Notes under the pieces: model-generated | What the model was told of the DNA's origin: nothing | What the model saw: only the letters and a program-made list of their open reading frames with translations | The model's database searches: none | Part shown: in pieces, positions 50,859 through 58,810 of the stretch | How positions within the stretch are numbered: the first letter of the stretch is position 1 | Layout: each line of letters starts with the position of its first letter | Translations under genes and position numbers: made by a program | Assembly: GCF_017592545.1 (NCBI RefSeq) | Contig: NZ_JAGFOA010000001.1 | Coordinates: forward strand, 186,001-250,000 | Origin: Microbacterium stercoris | GTDB lineage: Bacteria > Actinomycetota > Actinomycetes > Actinomycetales > Microbacteriaceae | Length of the DNA: 64,000 nucleotides | Direction of reading: 5' to 3'

Positions 50859-52184
50859 ATGATGCGTATCACCCGGTCGCGCGCGACCCTGACTGCCGCG
50901 GGCGGGCTCGCCGCGGCGACCGCCCTGGTGCTGACCGGCTGCGCCGGCTCGAACCCGGCCGGCGGAAAAGCCGAGCCCGCGGGCGATGAGCCCGTCACCC
51001 TCGAGATGTCCTGGTGGGGTGACGACCAGCGTGCTGCGCTGTTCGGCGAGGTCATCGACCTCTTCGAAGAGGAGCACCCGAACATCACGGTGAAGCAGAC
51101 GCCCGTCGGCGCCCCCGACGACCTGTTCAACCGACTCGCGACCGACTTCGGCGCCGGCGGCGACACCGCTCCCGACGTGTTCGCCCTCGGCGGGGCCAAG
51201 CCGCAGGAGTACGGCGAGCTCGGCGCGCTGCTCGACCTCTCCACGGTCTCCGACCAGCTCGACACGTCGGGGTACCCCGACTTCTCGCTCACCAACGCGA
51301 CCGTGGACGACACGCTCTACGGTTTGCCGACCGGCGGCAACGCGACCGCCGCCTTCGTCAACACCGACATCCTCGAGCAGGCGGGCATCGAGAAGCCGGC
51401 CGAGGGCTGGAACTGGGACGACCTCGTCGAGATCGCCAACACGGTCGGATCCGCCGGCCTGACGAACGCGCAGGGGCAGCCCGTCTACGGCATCGATCTG
51501 CGCATCCACGACATCCTCGGCACCTACACCGGTCAGCTCACCGAGACCGGCATGTACGATTGGGATGGCCAGCTGGGCGTCGACGCCGACGACATCGCCT
51601 CGTGGTTCGAGATCGAGAAGGAGCTGCAGGACGGCAAGGGCCTGCCGGACGCCTCGGTCGTCACCGCCAACTGGGCCCTCCCGCCGGACCAGCAGCCGTT
51701 CACGCTGGGCCAGGCCGCCATCACCTTCGGCTACTCGAACCTGATGGCCGCCTACTCGGCCGCGGGCGAGGTCGAGATGATGCTCCCGCCGACCGACACC
51801 GACCTCTCGGGCGTCGCGCTGCTGCCGTCGGCCTTCTGGTCGATCAACGCCGCGTCGAAGCACCCCGCCGAGGCCGCGATGCTCATCGACTGGTTCCTGC
51901 ACGAGCCGGCCGCGCTCGAGCTGATCAAGGACACCCGCGGTGTGCCGTTCAGCCCGGACGCGCTCGCCGCCGTGACCCCGGCTCTCGAGGGCCCCAACAA
52001 GATCGCGGCCGAGTACGTCGACGTGGTGCTCGACGGCGGCGTCGTCGCACCGCCCCAGCCCGCCGGCGGCTCGATGATGAACGAGCTCTCTCAGCGCATG
52101 GAGTCCGAGGTGCTCTTCGGCACCAAGACGCCCAAGGAGGCCGCGGAGCAGTGGATCTCCGAGCTGGACGCCGCTCTGCAGTAA
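50859..52184 (+). CDS. ABC sugar-binding lipoprotein of the uronate cluster
   Basis: This is a 441-residue solute-binding protein of family 1. The signal peptide ends at the lipobox LVLTGC with C28 as the lipidated cysteine. The mature domain begins after GSNPAGGKAEPAGDEPVTLEMSWWGDDQ. Two ATG codons are adjacent and the first is used here. It is the only lipoprotein partner in reach of the permeases at 47.6-49.5 kb, and it carries the same operator. A uronate-containing oligosaccharide is a reasonable but unproven ligand. Confidence 0.93.
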   Translation: MMRITRSRATLTAAGGLAAATALVLTGCAGSNPAGGKAEPAGDEPVTLEMSWWGDDQRAALFGEVIDLFEEEHPNITVKQTPVGAPDDLFNRLATDFGAGGDTAPDVFALGGAKPQEYGELGALLDLSTVSDQLDTSGYPDFSLTNATVDDTLYGLPTGGNATAAFVNTDILEQAGIEKPAEGWNWDDLVEIANTVGSAGLTNAQGQPVYGIDLRIHDILGTYTGQLTETGMYDWDGQLGVDADDIASWFEIEKELQDGKGLPDASVVTANWALPPDQQPFTLGQAAITFGYSNLMAAYSAAGEVEMMLPPTDTDLSGVALLPSAFWSINAASKHPAEAAMLIDWFLHEPAALELIKDTRGVPFSPDALAAVTPALEGPNKIAAEYVDVVLDGGVVAPPQPAGGSMMNELSQRMESEVLFGTKTPKEAAEQWISELDAALQ

Positions 52185-52235
52185 GCCCTCGGTGAGTGCG
52201 CCCGAGCGCGCTCTCCCGCGTCCTCCGGACGCATC

Positions 52236-52271
52236 GGACGGGCGGCCCCTTTCTTTCGGGGCCGCCCGTCC
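52236..52271 (+). terminator. Hairpin between the binding-protein and glycosidase genes
   Basis: Perfect 14-bp arms (52236-52249 and 52258-52271) enclose a pyrimidine loop (TTTCTTTC). It begins 51 bases after the binding-protein stop. As at 34597, it could allow partial read-through with excess binding protein. Confidence 0.85.
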
Positions 52272-52305
52272 TCACTTCCGCCGACGTCCTCCCGAGGAGA
52301 ACCGC

Positions 52306-53967
52306 ATGACCACCCCCGCCTCCGAGGCGCTCGCCCGCCTTCGCGCCGCCGCGCCGACCGACCGGATCGCCGGATCGCCGCTGGCGGACGGCATCGCCCG
52401 CGAGGGCGTGCGCTTCGCCGCGGTGGGCGGCCCGCTCGAGGATCGCTGGCACGACGCGCTGGCCGACCTGGCCCAGTGCATCTGGACCCTGGACGAGGGG
52501 CATCCGGGTGGGGGCGCGCCGGTGCTGAACGAGGGAGGCGTCTACCGCGGATCCTGGATCGAGTCGACGGGAACCATCAACACCGAGATCCTCGCTCGGT
52601 TCGCCCCGCAGGTCGCCCGCGACACCCTCCTGCTGTTCGCTCGGCACCAGCGCGAAGACGGAATGATCCCGTACAAGGTGACCGCCGACGGGCCGGCGTT
52701 CTCGCAGATCCAGATCGTCACGCCCCTGGCGCGTGTGGTCTGGAATCACTACCTGCTCACCGGGCACGAGGGCGGCCGCGACCGCGAGTTCCTGACCACC
52801 ATGCAGTCGGCGATCGAGCGCATGGACTCGTGGCTTGCCGAGTACCGCGACACCCTCGGCACCGGCGGGGTCGAGGCCTTCTGCACCTTCGACACGGGCC
52901 ATGACCTCTCGCCGCGGTTCTGGTTCGCCCCGGACCGCGCGTTCGGGAACGACGCGCGATTCGTCGATCCGGATCACCCGCTGCTGCCCTACGTGGCACC
53001 GGATCTGACGGCGAACGTCGCCGCGCAGCGCGCTTATCTCGGGCGGATCGCCGAGGAGCTCGGGGGAGACGCCGCCGTGTGGCAGTCCGCCGCCGAGCGC
53101 ACGCTCGACGCCCTGTACACCCAGTGCTTCGACGAGGCCGACGGCTTCTTCTACGATCGCGACCGCAACGGCGACCTGCACCGCCTGCAGGGCGACGTGC
53201 TCGCGCGGGTGCTCGCGAACGAGGTGGGCGACGAGCAGTTCTTCGCGGCGTCGCTGCGGCGTTACCTGATGAACACGCGCAAGTTCCTGGCGCACTACGG
53301 CTTCACGACCATCGCCATGGACGATCCGCGCTTCGACCACGACGCCTCGCGCAACTCGTGGGGCGGGCCGGTGAACTTCCTCGCGCAGCTGCGGGCACCG
53401 CACGCGTTCGAGCGGCACGGCCATGTCGCCGAGCTCGCGCTCGCCTCTCAGCCCGTCATCGCCGCGCTGGCCGTCGCCGATCGCTTCCCGCAGTGCCTGG
53501 ACCCCTGGTCGGGCGAGGCGGGATTCACGGAGGTCTACTCGCCGTCGATCCTGTGGTTCCTCGATGCGATCGAGCGGTACGCGGGCATCCTGCCCCGGCC
53601 CGACGGCGAGGTCTGGTTCACCGGCCTGGCCCCCACGCGCCTCGACCACGGCGCCGCCGCGCGCGCCGTGGCGTATGGGCGCCGTGTGGGCGGAGCCGAC
53701 TTCGAGCTGGTCGCCGACGACGCGCGGGTGGAGGTGCGCCGCGACGGCGAGGTGCTCTTCGGGTTCCCGCGCGGCTGGCGCGTCATCGCCGACCGCACGG
53801 GCGCGCTGCAGGCCGTGGTCGGGGTGGGTGCGCGTCCCGTGCGAGGAACGCTGTCGCTGCCCGGCGGGGACATCGAACTCGAGGTCGCGCCCAACGAGCG
53901 GGTGGTCATCGCGGACGGAGCGGTGACGTCGCGCGCGAGCGTGGAGTTCGTCGCGCCGGTGTTCTGA
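52306..53967 (+). CDS. Six-hairpin glycosidase (MGH1-like), intracellular
   Basis: This 553-residue protein has the (alpha/alpha)6 toroid pattern of the MGH1/GH63-like glycosidases: IESTGTINTEILARFAPQVARDTLLLFARHQREDGMIPYKV, then SRNSWGGPVNFLAQLRAPHAFERHG, and SGEAGFTEVYSPSILWFLDAIER near the end of the catalytic part. A small beta-rich C-terminal domain (about 460-553) completes it. No signal peptide is present. Conserved acidic residues exist (for example D in FDTGHD) but the catalytic pair cannot be assigned with confidence. ATG 52306 lies after GAGGAGAA. It follows the binding-protein gene and likely cuts the imported oligosaccharide. Confidence 0.8.
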   Translation: MTTPASEALARLRAAAPTDRIAGSPLADGIAREGVRFAAVGGPLEDRWHDALADLAQCIWTLDEGHPGGGAPVLNEGGVYRGSWIESTGTINTEILARFAPQVARDTLLLFARHQREDGMIPYKVTADGPAFSQIQIVTPLARVVWNHYLLTGHEGGRDREFLTTMQSAIERMDSWLAEYRDTLGTGGVEAFCTFDTGHDLSPRFWFAPDRAFGNDARFVDPDHPLLPYVAPDLTANVAAQRAYLGRIAEELGGDAAVWQSAAERTLDALYTQCFDEADGFFYDRDRNGDLHRLQGDVLARVLANEVGDEQFFAASLRRYLMNTRKFLAHYGFTTIAMDDPRFDHDASRNSWGGPVNFLAQLRAPHAFERHGHVAELALASQPVIAALAVADRFPQCLDPWSGEAGFTEVYSPSILWFLDAIERYAGILPRPDGEVWFTGLAPTRLDHGAAARAVAYGRRVGGADFELVADDARVEVRRDGEVLFGFPRGWRVIADRTGALQAVVGVGARPVRGTLSLPGGDIELEVAPNERVVIADGAVTSRASVEFVAPVF

Positions 53968-53973
53968 CAGGCT
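53968..53973 (+). promoter_or_regulatory. Possible -10 box of a leaderless promoter (CAGGCT)
   Basis: CAGGCT ends six bases before the ATG at 53980 and overlaps the glycosidase stop codon. It departs from TANNNT only at the first base. Confidence 0.35.
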
Positions 53974-53979
53974 GAGCCC

Positions 53980-54927
53980 ATGAGCACAGCGCTTCCGATG
54001 AACCCGCTCGGCTCGACCGGGCTCCGCGTCACGTCCCTCACCCTCGGCGGCGGCCCGCTCGGCTCGATGCCGGCGCTGTTCGGCGAGGTGGCCGAGGGGC
54101 GCGCGATCGAGACCGTGGCCGCCGCCCTCGACGCCGGCATCCGGACGATCGACACCTCGAACGGCTACAGCGACGGCGAGAGTGAGCGCCGGATCGGGCG
54201 GGCGCTCGCCGAGTACGGATCGCTGCCGCCCGAGACGCTCGTCATCACCAAGGTGGATCCGCGGGACGGCGACTATTCGGGCGAGCGCGTGCGTCGATCC
54301 CTCGCGGAGTCGTCGGACAGGCTCGGCATCTCACCCCTGCCGGTTGTGCACCTGCACGACCCCGAGTTCCACGACTTCGAGATGATGACGGCCCCGGGCG
54401 GAGCGGTCGACCAGCTCGTGGCGGCTCGGGAACGCGGGGAGATCGGGCACATCGGTCTGGCGGGCGGCGATACCCGCATCACCTCGCGGTACTGGGAGCT
54501 CGGGGTCTTCGAGCTGCTGCTTGTGCACAACCGCTGGACGCTGGCGGATCGCTCCGCGCGGGAGCTGCTCGCGCGTGCCGAGGCGGATGGCGCGGGGCTC
54601 ATCAACGCGGCCGTGCTGGGCGGCGGTGCGCTCACCGACCCCGCGCGGGTGCCGGGCTCCTACGCGTACGGGCCGGCGGCGGCCGAGACCCTTGAGGCGA
54701 TCGATCGGATGCGCGATGTCTGCCGGCGCTACGGCACCATGCTCGACGTCGCGGCGATCCGGTTCTCCACGCGCGACCCGCGTATGGCCACCACCGTCGT
54801 CGGCATGGCCTCGCCCGAGCGTGTCGCGCCGAACGTGGCCGCGGCCACGGCGGAGCTGCCGGATGCCCTTTTCGAGGAGCTGGAGGCGCTGACCCCGCCG
54901 GAGGACCTCTGGCTCGACCGCCGTTGA
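53980..54927 (+). CDS. Aldo/keto reductase, aldose 1-dehydrogenase (L-fucose dehydrogenase) type
   Basis: This 315-residue AKR has the complete catalytic tetrad D58, Y63, K91 and H126 (RTIDTSNGYSDGESE, VITKVD, VVHLHDPEF). The pattern TLGGGPLGSM ... VHNRWTLADRSARELLARAEADGAGLINAAVLGGGALTDP is that of the D-threo-aldose 1-dehydrogenase subfamily, which oxidises L-fucose, L-galactose or D-arabinose at C1. It starts 12 bases after the glycosidase stop. Substrate identity within the subfamily is uncertain. Confidence 0.88.
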   Translation: MSTALPMNPLGSTGLRVTSLTLGGGPLGSMPALFGEVAEGRAIETVAAALDAGIRTIDTSNGYSDGESERRIGRALAEYGSLPPETLVITKVDPRDGDYSGERVRRSLAESSDRLGISPLPVVHLHDPEFHDFEMMTAPGGAVDQLVAARERGEIGHIGLAGGDTRITSRYWELGVFELLLVHNRWTLADRSARELLARAEADGAGLINAAVLGGGALTDPARVPGSYAYGPAAAETLEAIDRMRDVCRRYGTMLDVAAIRFSTRDPRMATTVVGMASPERVAPNVAAATAELPDALFEELEALTPPEDLWLDRR

Positions 54928-54941
54928 CGGGGTCCGGGTCA

Positions 54942-54978
54942 GAACGCGCCGCGTGGCGTTCCGCCCGCGCGGCGCTTC
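54942..54978. terminator. Bidirectional terminator
   Basis: GCGCCGCG (54946-54953) pairs with CGCGGCGC (54968-54975), an inner GGCG/CGCC adds four pairs, and GAA/TTC extends the base. It lies between the convergent AKR and lacI genes. Confidence 0.7.
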
Positions 54979-54990
54979 CTGACCGCTCGC

Positions 54991-55992
54991 TCAGCCCCCG
55001 GTCGAGGCCCGCACCACGAGCTCGGGATCGAAGAGCACGTCCCGCGGCTCGCGGGCCGGATCGGCGGCCTCGTCGGCGAGGATCGCGAGGGCCGTCGCGC
55101 CCATCGTCAGACTCGGCTGGCGGATCGATGAGAGGGGCACGGCCGCCGCGGCGGCGAAGTCGATGTCGTCGTAGCCGATGAGGGCCACGTCCTCCGGCAC
55201 CGAGATGCCGGCGCGGGTGAGCGCCTGCAGCAGGCCGAGCGCGATCAGGTCGTTGGCCGCGAACACGGCCTCGGGGCGCTGCGCCGGATCGAGGGCCGCG
55301 ATGCGCTCGCCGGCCGCGATGCCCTCGGCGACCGTGAGCGATTCGACGGGCAGGATGTCGAGGGTCGCGCCTTCGACCGACGCGACCTCGGCGCGCGCGC
55401 CCTCCGCGCGATCCGCCACCTGGCGCAGCTCGGCGGGCCCGCCCGCGTACGCGAGGCGTCGATGCCCCGCATCGAGCAGGTGCCGGGCGGCGAGCCGTCC
55501 ACCCCGCACGTCGTCGACGGCCACCGACGAGAAGCCGGATCCGGGCGCGGTGCGGTCGACGAGGACGACGGGGATGCCGCGTTCGCGCAGTTCGCGCAGG
55601 CGCTCGAGCTCGTCGCCGATGGGGGAGATGAGCACGCCGTGCGCGCGCTGCTCCTCGAACAGCGACAGCAGTCGCAGCTCTCGATCGAGCTGCTCGTCGC
55701 TGTTGCCGATCAGCACCGACAGGCCGTGCTTGGCGGCCTCGTCGTCGGCGCCGCGCGCCAGATCGGAGAAGAACGGGTTGCGCGCGTCGAGCACCACCAG
55801 TCCCACGGTGGTCGAGCGGCCTGCCCGCAGCTGGCGAGCGGCGTCGTTGCGCACGTAGCCGAGTTCCGCGATGGCTGCGCGCACGCGGTCGAGCGTCGTC
55901 TCCGGCACCGAGTCGGGTCGGTTCAGCACGTTCGACACCGTGCCCACCGACACTCCGGCCGTCGCCGCCACGTCGCGGATGCTCACGCCCAT
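54991..55992 (-). CDS. LacI-family regulator, probable regulator of the rhamnose block
   Basis: This is a 333-residue repressor. The helix-turn-helix is at about 3-25 (VSIRDVAATAGVSVGTVSNVLNRPDSVPE) and the ligand domain spans about 60-330. The ATG is preceded by GAGAGGG. It is divergent from the CE7 esterase gene. The operator TGAAACGTCTCA lies between them, and a close relative stands in front of the rhamnose mutarotase gene, so one regulator may control both units. Confidence 0.9.
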   Translation of the reverse strand: MGVSIRDVAATAGVSVGTVSNVLNRPDSVPETTLDRVRAAIAELGYVRNDAARQLRAGRSTTVGLVVLDARNPFFSDLARGADDEAAKHGLSVLIGNSDEQLDRELRLLSLFEEQRAHGVLISPIGDELERLRELRERGIPVVLVDRTAPGSGFSSVAVDDVRGGRLAARHLLDAGHRRLAYAGGPAELRQVADRAEGARAEVASVEGATLDILPVESLTVAEGIAAGERIAALDPAQRPEAVFAANDLIALGLLQALTRAGISVPEDVALIGYDDIDFAAAAAVPLSSIRQPSLTMGATALAILADEAADPAREPRDVLFDPELVVRASTGG

Positions 55993-56040
55993 CTCGAACC
56001 CTCTCGATCGGTTCTGACCGACGTTACCCGGATCTGAGTC

Positions 56041-56052
56041 TGAAACGTCTCA
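56041..56052. promoter_or_regulatory. LacI-type operator between lacI and the CE7 esterase gene
   Basis: TGAAACGTCTCA shares 10 of 12 bases with the site at 57208-57219. It also lies inside a wider dyad, CTGAG/CTCAG. A -10 candidate for the esterase, TATCTT, is at 56082-56087. Confidence 0.65.
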
Positions 56053-56128
56053 GCGCGCGTCGTCCCCACCCGGATCCACGTTATCTTCGTGTCGGAGCGG
56101 TGAGGACGCCGCCATGAAGGAGACACGG

Positions 56129-57103
56129 ATGGCCCTGTTCGACCTGCCCCTGGAAGCTCTGCGCGAGTATCGCTCTTCGGTGCGCGAGCCCCACGACTTC
56201 GACGCCTTCTGGGAGGCGACGATCGCCGAGACGCGCGAGGCCGCCTGGGCGGCGCGTGTGGAGCCGGTCGACACGGGGCTGACGCTGGTGAACGTGTCGG
56301 ATGTGACGTTCTCCGGCTTCGCGGGGGACGAGATCCGGGCGTGGTGGACGGTTCCGGCCGATCGCGAGCCCACGGCGGTGATCGTGGAGTTCATCGGCTA
56401 CAGCGGTGGCCGCGGCCTCGCGCACGAGGTGTCGAACTGGCCCCTCGCCGGTTACGCCCACCTCACCGTCGACACCCGCGGTCAGGGATGGGGCCACTGG
56501 CGGTCGGGACACACCGCCGACCCGCACGGATCCGGATCGGCTGTCCCCGGCGTGATGACCCGTGGCATCGAGGATCCGTCGACGTACTACTACCGACGCG
56601 TGTACGCGGATGCGCTCCGCGCCCTCGAGACCGCGCGCGAGCTCGCGCCCGGACTGCCGCTGCTCATCACGGGCGTCAGCCAGGGTGGTGGCCTGACGAT
56701 CGCGGCCGCGGGACTTGCGGCGATGAACGGGATCGACGTGGTCGGTGCGCTGCCCGACGTGCCCTTCCTATGCGACTTCCCCCGCGCCACCACGATCACC
56801 GACAACAACCCGTACCGCGAGATCGCGACCTACCTCGCGGGGCACCGAGGGCGCGTCGAGCAGACCTACGCCACGCTCGCCTACTTCGACGGCGTCAACT
56901 TCGCCCGCCGTGCCTCCGCCCCCACGCTCTTCTCGACCGCGCTGATGGACCCGACCTGCCCGCCGTCCACGGTCTTCGGCGCCTTCAACGCCTGGGGTTC
57001 GGACGAGAAGGACATCGAGGTCTATCCGTTCAACGACCACGAGGGCGGCGGCTCGTACCAGCGGGCCGTGCAGCTGGGATGGGTGGCGCAGCGCCTGGCG
57101 TAG
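56129..57103 (+). CDS. CE7 acetyl esterase (acetyl xylan/cephalosporin-C deacetylase type)
   Basis: This 324-residue alpha/beta-hydrolase carries all CE7 signature motifs: RGQ at 117-119, GVSQGG with nucleophile S184, and HE at 304-305. D274 completes the triad. Enzymes of this family act inside the cell on acetylated short oligosaccharides. ATG 56129 was chosen because AAGGAG precedes it; an ATG 15 bases earlier lacks one. No signal peptide is present. It is divergent from the LacI gene and close to the rhamnose operon, so it may deacetylate rhamnose-containing pectic fragments as well as xylan fragments. Confidence 0.93.
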   Translation: MALFDLPLEALREYRSSVREPHDFDAFWEATIAETREAAWAARVEPVDTGLTLVNVSDVTFSGFAGDEIRAWWTVPADREPTAVIVEFIGYSGGRGLAHEVSNWPLAGYAHLTVDTRGQGWGHWRSGHTADPHGSGSAVPGVMTRGIEDPSTYYYRRVYADALRALETARELAPGLPLLITGVSQGGGLTIAAAGLAAMNGIDVVGALPDVPFLCDFPRATTITDNNPYREIATYLAGHRGRVEQTYATLAYFDGVNFARRASAPTLFSTALMDPTCPPSTVFGAFNAWGSDEKDIEVYPFNDHEGGGSYQRAVQLGWVAQRLA

Positions 57104-57207
57104 TCCGGGGCGTCTCGACGCGGCCGTAACTCGTCGGTCGACAAGCGCGGGGGATGATCGCCCCGCGATCGACGTGGTGGCGGCCCGGCGTACGCCTGTG
57201 GTACAAA

Positions 57208-57219
57208 TGAAACGATTCA
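57208..57219. promoter_or_regulatory. LacI-type operator of the rhamnose operon
   Basis: TGAAACGATTCA lies 29 bases upstream of the rhamnose mutarotase start and overlaps the probable transcription start (TACAAA at 57202-57207 as a -10 candidate). It matches the site at 56041-56052 in 10 of 12 bases. Confidence 0.65.
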
Positions 57220-57247
57220 ATTGACCCATGACGGAGGGGGCTCGACG

Positions 57248-57598
57248 ATGAGCCAGCGCATCTGCTTCACGCTGCGCGTGAAGCCGGAGCTTATGGACGA
57301 GTACATCGCCCGCCACAGCCCCGTCTGGCCCGACATGCTCGAGGAGATCGCCGCGTCCGGGCGTCGCGACTACTCGATCTTCCACCTCGGCGACGGACTG
57401 CTCGTGGGCACGTACACCACCGACGACGATGCCGCCGCGCAGGCGTATCTCGCCGGGTCGGCGGTCGCCGCCCGCTGGGAGGAATCCATGGCGACCTTCT
57501 TCCTCGACCTCGACGGCCGCCCCGACCAGGCGGCGCAGACCCACCCCGAGGTGTTCCACCTCGAGACCCAGCTCGACAACTCACGAAAGGCTCGCTGA
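57248..57598 (+). CDS. rhaM: L-rhamnose mutarotase
   Basis: This 116-residue protein of the RhaM/RhaU family interconverts alpha- and beta-L-rhamnopyranose. The dimeric alpha/beta-barrel pattern is clear: ICFTLRVKPELMDEYIARHSPVWPDMLEEIAASGRRDYSIF, where H23 is the likely catalytic histidine. The ATG at 57248 was chosen because GACGGAGGGGG lies upstream. Its stop overlaps the rhaI start by one base (TGATG). It is the first gene of the four-gene rhamnose operon. Confidence 0.95.
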   Translation: MSQRICFTLRVKPELMDEYIARHSPVWPDMLEEIAASGRRDYSIFHLGDGLLVGTYTTDDDAAAQAYLAGSAVAARWEESMATFFLDLDGRPDQAAQTHPEVFHLETQLDNSRKAR

Positions 57599-58764
57599 TG
57601 AGCATCCTCACGTCCGAGATCCAGGCCGCCCTCGAGAAGCAGGCGATCGAGCTGCCGTCGTGGGCCTTCGGCAATTCCGGCACCCGCTTCAAGGTCTTCG
57701 GCACCCCGGGTACCCCGCGCGATCCGTTCGAGAAGATCGCCGACGCCGCCCGCGTGCACGAGCTCACGGGGCTCGCCCCGAGCGTCGCCCTGCACATCCC
57801 GTGGGACAAGGTCGACGACTACAGCGCCCTGCGGGACCACGCCGAGAGCCTCGGCGTGACGCTCGGCACGATCAACTCGAACACGTTCCAGGACGACGAG
57901 TACAAGTTCGGATCCCTCACCCACGAGGACGAGTCGATCCGCCGCCGGGCGATCGACCACCACCTCGAGTGCATCGACGTCATGGATGCGACCGGATCCC
58001 GTGACCTCAAGATCTGGCTCGCCGACGGCTCGAACTACCCCGGGCAGGCCGACCTGCGCGGACGCCAGGACCGCCTGAACGACTCGCTGCGGGAGATCTA
58101 CGCGCGTCTCACGGGCGAGCAGCGCCTGGTGCTCGAGTACAAGTTCTTCGAGCCCGCGTTCTACCACACCGACGTCCCGGACTGGGGCACCTCCTACGCG
58201 CAGGTGGCCACGCTCGGCGAGCGCGCCATGGTCTGCCTCGACACCGGCCACCACGCGCCCGGCACCAACATCGAGTTCATCGTGATGCAGCTGCTGCGCC
58301 TCGGGAAGCTCGGATCCTTCGACTTCAACTCGCGCTTCTACGCCGACGACGACCTCATCGTGGGCGCCGCCGATCCGTTCCAGCTGTTCCGCATCCTCTT
58401 CGAGGTGATCCGCGGCGGCGGCCTGAACAACCCGGACGTGGCGTTCATGCTCGACCAGTGCCACAACGTCGAGAACAAGATCCTCGGCCAGATCCGCTCC
58501 GTGCTGAACGTGCAGGAGATGACCGCGCGTGCCCTGCTGGTGGATGCGGATGCCCTGCGCGCCGCGCAGGTGGCGGGCGACGTGCTCGCCGCCAACGCCG
58601 TGCTGATGGACGCGTTCTACACCGACGTGCGCCCCGCGCTCGCCGAGTGGCGAGAGGGCCGGGGCCTGCCCGCCGACCCGATGAAGGCCCAGCTCGAGTC
58701 GGGCCACCAGGCCCGCATCGAGGCCGAGCGCGTCGGCGGCACCCAGGCCGGCTGGGGCGCCTGA
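57598..58764 (+). CDS. rhaI: L-rhamnose isomerase (RhaI type)
   Basis: This is a 388-residue isomerase of the Pseudomonas/Bacillus RhaI type, a TIM barrel distinct from E. coli RhaA. The recognisable segments are LPSWAFGNSGTRFKVFGTPGTPRDPFEKI, LKIWLADGSNYPGQADLRGRQDRL, EYKFFEPAFYHTDVPDWGTSY (with metal ligands), VCLDTGHHAPGTNIEFIV and SFDFNSRFYADDDLIVG. It converts L-rhamnose to L-rhamnulose. Length is normal. A 46-base gap separates it from the aldolase gene. Confidence 0.95.
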   Translation: MSILTSEIQAALEKQAIELPSWAFGNSGTRFKVFGTPGTPRDPFEKIADAARVHELTGLAPSVALHIPWDKVDDYSALRDHAESLGVTLGTINSNTFQDDEYKFGSLTHEDESIRRRAIDHHLECIDVMDATGSRDLKIWLADGSNYPGQADLRGRQDRLNDSLREIYARLTGEQRLVLEYKFFEPAFYHTDVPDWGTSYAQVATLGERAMVCLDTGHHAPGTNIEFIVMQLLRLGKLGSFDFNSRFYADDDLIVGAADPFQLFRILFEVIRGGGLNNPDVAFMLDQCHNVENKILGQIRSVLNVQEMTARALLVDADALRAAQVAGDVLAANAVLMDAFYTDVRPALAEWREGRGLPADPMKAQLESGHQARIEAERVGGTQAGWGA

Positions 58765-58810
58765 GCGCCGCACGAGAACCCGCAGACACACACCCCGAAC
58801 GAGGACTGAC

